From Bacteroidales bacterium (GTDB taxonomy: Bacteria > Bacteroidota > Bacteroidia > Bacteroidales > Muribaculaceae): a DNA stretch of 10,837 nt. Numbering within the stretch: the first letter of the stretch is position 1; every line of letters begins with the position of its first letter. The notes under the pieces are model-generated. The model worked only from the letters and a program-made list of their open reading frames with translations. It searched no databases and was not told the origin of the DNA. Where the stretch lies: the NCBI GenBank assembly GCA_019420545.1, contig JAHZGZ010000176.1, positions 1,356-12,192 of the forward strand, in the 5' to 3' direction. The position numbers and the translations under genes are program-made. Shown here piece after piece: positions 9,001 to 10,837 of the stretch.

Positions 9001-9109
9001 TCCATTCTGCTTCCACCACTATCCCAAGGGATGGGATCCCGAAGTCAACTCAAGCGCGACCAACTATATCGCCACGACCTATACTTTCGGTCTCGACTTC
9101 TCATTCTAA
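6008..9109 (+). CDS. SusC/RagA-family TonB-dependent outer membrane transporter
   Basis: The 1033-residue length is normal for SusC. A signal peptide ends at AAAMA (cleavage after about Ala33). Residues about 38-110 form a carboxypeptidase-D regulatory-like domain (LSGTVTDETDEPIVGA, then DIDGHYTIASVPAG). ETVVIGYA at about 116-123 matches the usual junction/TonB-box region. The plug domain follows and includes the SusC signature SVLKDAAAASIYGARAAAG at about 213-231. The rest is the 22-strand barrel, ending in aromatic LDFSF, as expected for outer membrane insertion. There is no N-terminal STN domain, so direct signalling to an anti-sigma factor is unlikely; control probably rests on a regulator outside the window. 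With SusD it would form the lidded pump that moves ligand into the periplasm using TonB energy. The frame is intact. The ligand cannot be read from the sequence. Confidence 0.97.
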   Translation: MKYQMKSFINVLRKASATIFVMAAMLAPAAAMAQGSTLSGTVTDETDEPIVGAIISDKTSKYSAMTDIDGHYTIASVPAGTEIKVTYLGYKPETAKWTGKGTLDFKLYPDAQMLEETVVIGYATVKKKDLTGAVGAVGSERLEKQRSPNLTTALQGTIPGLDITRNGSMPGASGSIKVRGVTTMSDNSPLILVDGTPVSDLDNVNPDDVESISVLKDAAAASIYGARAAAGVILVTTKGAKEGDLSITYNGEFSLMHASSYPDYVVDPVRHMKFINELRWNEAGNPAGGEYPTYSQEYIESYMTNHFYDPIEYPVYDWKDRLLRSTAPRTKHNVSLAYGNKQIKTRISASYEKTEALYKGSDHERIYVRANNTINFNRQWTANVDLSFRHAVKNDPHSGSPLGAALRYPQIYAGTYPDGRIAAGQSGSNTEGAFLQGGEKKNTVNYLTGKIALTYKPFSFLTIQGTVTPTMSFQKIKDMKKAVPYYDAFNTDQLLGYISGYETNTLSETRTENYSIEKSLTATFYKDFGPHSVNVLAGYEDYYYNYETLAVSSDKMTLPDYPYLDNANKNEVSPAGSAFENAYRSFFGRVMYNFDSRYFIQANIRGDGSSRFGKDYRWGWFPSASLGWRLSNEKFMESLSPVLSNFMLRASYGSLGNERIGNYPYQASINLENAIMFGSKGPEAATSAAQIRYAVENITWESTHTWDIGVDFGLFNGRLDFTGDIYYKKTKDMLIATEIPKFTGYGAPEVNAGDMNTRGWEAKISWNDNIGKDWTYGVGFNISNSKSKMGNLNGKVQYSGDCIIRGGDEYLAFYGYRSDGIYQTAEEVANSPKLVTSVGPGDIRYKDLSGADGIPDDKIDETNDREVLGSSLPHYLFGGYVNVGYKGIRLSAAFNGVGQQKVRMSEVMVRQQSFRAAPEIIMGKYWSLYNTEEQNRNAIYPRLNSATGDSNNYKMSDFWLMDGSYMRVKNINLSYTFPKNLVKKIRFDRLRVYFNVEDPFCFHHYPKGWDPEVNSSATNYIATTYTFGLDFSF

Positions 9110-9130
9110 ACCTGAAAGCCATACAAGACA

Positions 9131-10831
9131 ATGAAAACAATCAACATACTCAAAGGCGCGCTACTATGCGCCACAGTAATGCTGGCTTCGTCATGCGCCG
9201 ATCTCGACCTGCAGCCGCTTACCGAGCCGTCGTCGGGCACGTGGAACTCGAAACTCGACGAAGTACGCATCTCGATCAACGACCTCTACCGCTCATACCC
9301 CTACAATCTGGAGACACGCTGGTTTACCGACGGACATACCGACGACTTCTGCCACCGCAACAAGGTGTACGACGTACCGGCGGCCACCCTTACCAGCTCC
9401 ACATCATGGATCGAGACGACATGGGAAAATACATATAAAGCCATCAGCCGGTGTAACCGCGTGCTTGAAAGCCTCGACAAACTCGGATACGGCTCCGACG
9501 AGGCCCGTCGTCTTGCCGGCGAGGCGCGCCTGTTCCGCGCATATTTCTACGCCCGTCTTATCTCGCTCTGGGGCGACGTGCCCTTCTGCTCGACCACGAT
9601 CACAATAGAGCAGGCCCGCGAAATGGGACGTACCCCGGTATCGGAAATACTGCCGACAATCTATGCCGACTATGATTACGCCTACGAGAACCTTCCGGAA
9701 TCCAACGTCGTGCAGGGCATATGGCGTGTCAACCGCTATGTCGCCGCCGCTCTGAAAACCCGCATCGCACTTACGATGAAGGACTGGGAGATCGCCCGCG
9801 ATGCCGCAAAGCTCGTGATCGACTCAAAGAAGTATGCGCTCTATCCCGACTTCGGGGCTCTTTTCCGCGACAAGACCATGGACAACGGCGAATACATTTT
9901 CTGTATAGCCAACTCGGCCGAACTCGGACAAAGCTCATCGGTCAACTCGTTCATGCTCCGCACTACCGTAGGCAGCGGTGCGTCGGGTTTCCCGTCGTGG
10001 GATCTGCTCGCCGCTTTCGAATGCACCGACGGCAAGCCTATCGACGAGTCTCCGCTGTTTGACCCGCATAATCCCTACCTCAACCGCGACCCGCGCTGCA
10101 ACGAGACTTTCGTCGCTCCCGGATCGACCGTCTACGGGTGTGTATACGACCCCAGCCCTCTGGCAACCACCGTGCTGCTCGACGGCAAACGGGTAACCAA
10201 CAAAGACTCGAAAATCAACGACCAGTATGCAGCCCCGACGGGCACTTGTCTGCGCAAAGGCGCTCAGGACGAGTGGCGCACAGGCAAGAACGTAAGCGAC
10301 AATCCTACCATCATCATACGCTATGCCGACGTGCTGCTCATGTATGCCGAGGCAAAGGTAGAGCTTGGAGAACTTGACGCATCGATGCTCAACGCCATAA
10401 ACGACGTGCGCGCCCGTGCCTACAAAACCACCCGCGACAACACCGCAGCCTATCCCGCCCTCTCCGTTTCCGACCAGAACACCATGCGTCTGGCCATCCG
10501 CAAGGAGCGCCGTATGGAATTCGCCTGGGAGGGACGGCGCTTCTTCGACCTGCTCCGCTGGGGATGGATGGAGAAGGCATTCAGCCACGACTACTACGCA
10601 TTCCCGACAAAACAGGGCATGGTCGACATGGAGAAGGCCGGCGACTACTACTGGCCCTCGACCCCCGAAATCGACGAATGCGGGTTCGCCGACTTCAAGC
10701 CTATGTTCGACGCCGGGAAGATCGTGCGCATCCTTCCGCGCAAATACGCTGCGCGCCTGCCCCTGCTTCCTCTTCCCGCCATCGAGGTAAGCATCTCCAA
10801 CGGCAAGATCACCCAGAACCCGGGCTGGTAA
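9131..10831 (+). CDS. SusD/RagB-family surface ligand-binding lipoprotein
   Basis: This 566-residue lipoprotein has a signal ending MLASSC, with Cys22 as the lipidated residue and Ala-Asp-Leu-Asp after it. Family marks are the TPR-like N-terminal helices (WENTYKAISRCNRVLESLD, EARLFRAYFYARLISLWGDVP), YADVLLMYAEAKVELG at about 398-413, IRKERRMEFAWEGRRFFDLL at about 456-475, and the closing QNPGW. SusD acts as the lid over the SusC barrel and contacts the ligand. It begins 21 bases after the SusC stop, the usual tight pairing. The stop lies six bases before the window edge, so what follows is unknown; more enzymes of the locus could lie there. The length is slightly above the commonest size for the family but within its range. 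Confidence 0.97.
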   Translation: MKTINILKGALLCATVMLASSCADLDLQPLTEPSSGTWNSKLDEVRISINDLYRSYPYNLETRWFTDGHTDDFCHRNKVYDVPAATLTSSTSWIETTWENTYKAISRCNRVLESLDKLGYGSDEARRLAGEARLFRAYFYARLISLWGDVPFCSTTITIEQAREMGRTPVSEILPTIYADYDYAYENLPESNVVQGIWRVNRYVAAALKTRIALTMKDWEIARDAAKLVIDSKKYALYPDFGALFRDKTMDNGEYIFCIANSAELGQSSSVNSFMLRTTVGSGASGFPSWDLLAAFECTDGKPIDESPLFDPHNPYLNRDPRCNETFVAPGSTVYGCVYDPSPLATTVLLDGKRVTNKDSKINDQYAAPTGTCLRKGAQDEWRTGKNVSDNPTIIIRYADVLLMYAEAKVELGELDASMLNAINDVRARAYKTTRDNTAAYPALSVSDQNTMRLAIRKERRMEFAWEGRRFFDLLRWGWMEKAFSHDYYAFPTKQGMVDMEKAGDYYWPSTPEIDECGFADFKPMFDAGKIVRILPRKYAARLPLLPLPAIEVSISNGKITQNPGW

Positions 10832-10837
10832 ACCGAA

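Larger units (their letters stand above)
2..10831 (+). other. Probable single operon: dehydrogenase, symporter, phosphatase, BACON lipoprotein, SusC, SusD
   Basis: All six genes point the same way. Junctions are an 18-base gap, a 4-base overlap, and gaps of 21, 25 and 21 bases. None has room for an obvious Bacteroidota promoter (TTTG near -33 with TAnnTTTG near -7), and I found no such pair there. No hairpin plus T-run terminator is seen between genes. The promoter should therefore lie upstream of the window and the operon may continue to the right. Internal promoters within coding sequence cannot be excluded. Confidence 0.65.

Noticed and set aside
1..10837. Frequent GTCGAC hexamers across the window as a possible repeat or binding motif
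   Set aside because: They fall mostly in frame as Val-Asp or in similar codon pairs, consistent with the codon bias of this genome, and have no regular spacing.

Overview
The window looks like Bacteroidota, most likely a gut Bacteroidales. It carries a SusC/SusD pair, a BACON-domain lipoprotein, acidic residues right after the lipoprotein cysteine, and A/T-rich leaders without Shine-Dalgarno sites. The DNA is fairly GC-rich by eye, yet ATA (Ile) is common. That would fit a Muribaculaceae-like or other GC-rich Bacteroidales member, but I cannot fix the genus from sequence alone.

All genes lie on the + strand, and the coding is nearly continuous. In order: (1) the C-terminal two thirds of a zinc-type, NAD-dependent polyol (sorbitol/xylitol-like) dehydrogenase, cut by the left edge; (2) a sodium:solute symporter (SSS family) interrupted by an in-frame TGA at 1457-1459; (3) an exported protein that joins a probable beta-propeller to a histidine acid phosphatase domain, overlapping the symporter by ATGA; (4) a surface lipoprotein with two BACON/Ig-like domains and a beta-rich C-terminal region; (5) a full-length SusC/RagA TonB-dependent transporter without an STN domain; (6) a full-length SusD/RagB lipoprotein that ends just before the right edge. 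Gaps are 4-25 bases or overlaps, so this is probably one operon whose promoter lies to the left of the window. I see no RNA genes, insertion sequences, CRISPR arrays, terminators or gene-free stretches over 300 bases.

Read together, the genes suggest an uptake route for a phosphorylated small molecule rather than a normal polysaccharide locus. SusCD and the BACON lipoprotein would capture and import the ligand across the outer membrane. The phosphatase would remove phosphate outside the cytoplasm. The symporter would carry the freed polyol or cyclitol across the inner membrane, and the dehydrogenase would oxidise it. Inositol phosphates are one candidate, but this is inference from gene content. 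No glycoside hydrolase or polysaccharide lyase is visible here. The points most worth checking are the symporter nonsense codon, the propeller-phosphatase fusion, and the phosphatase-containing SusCD operon.
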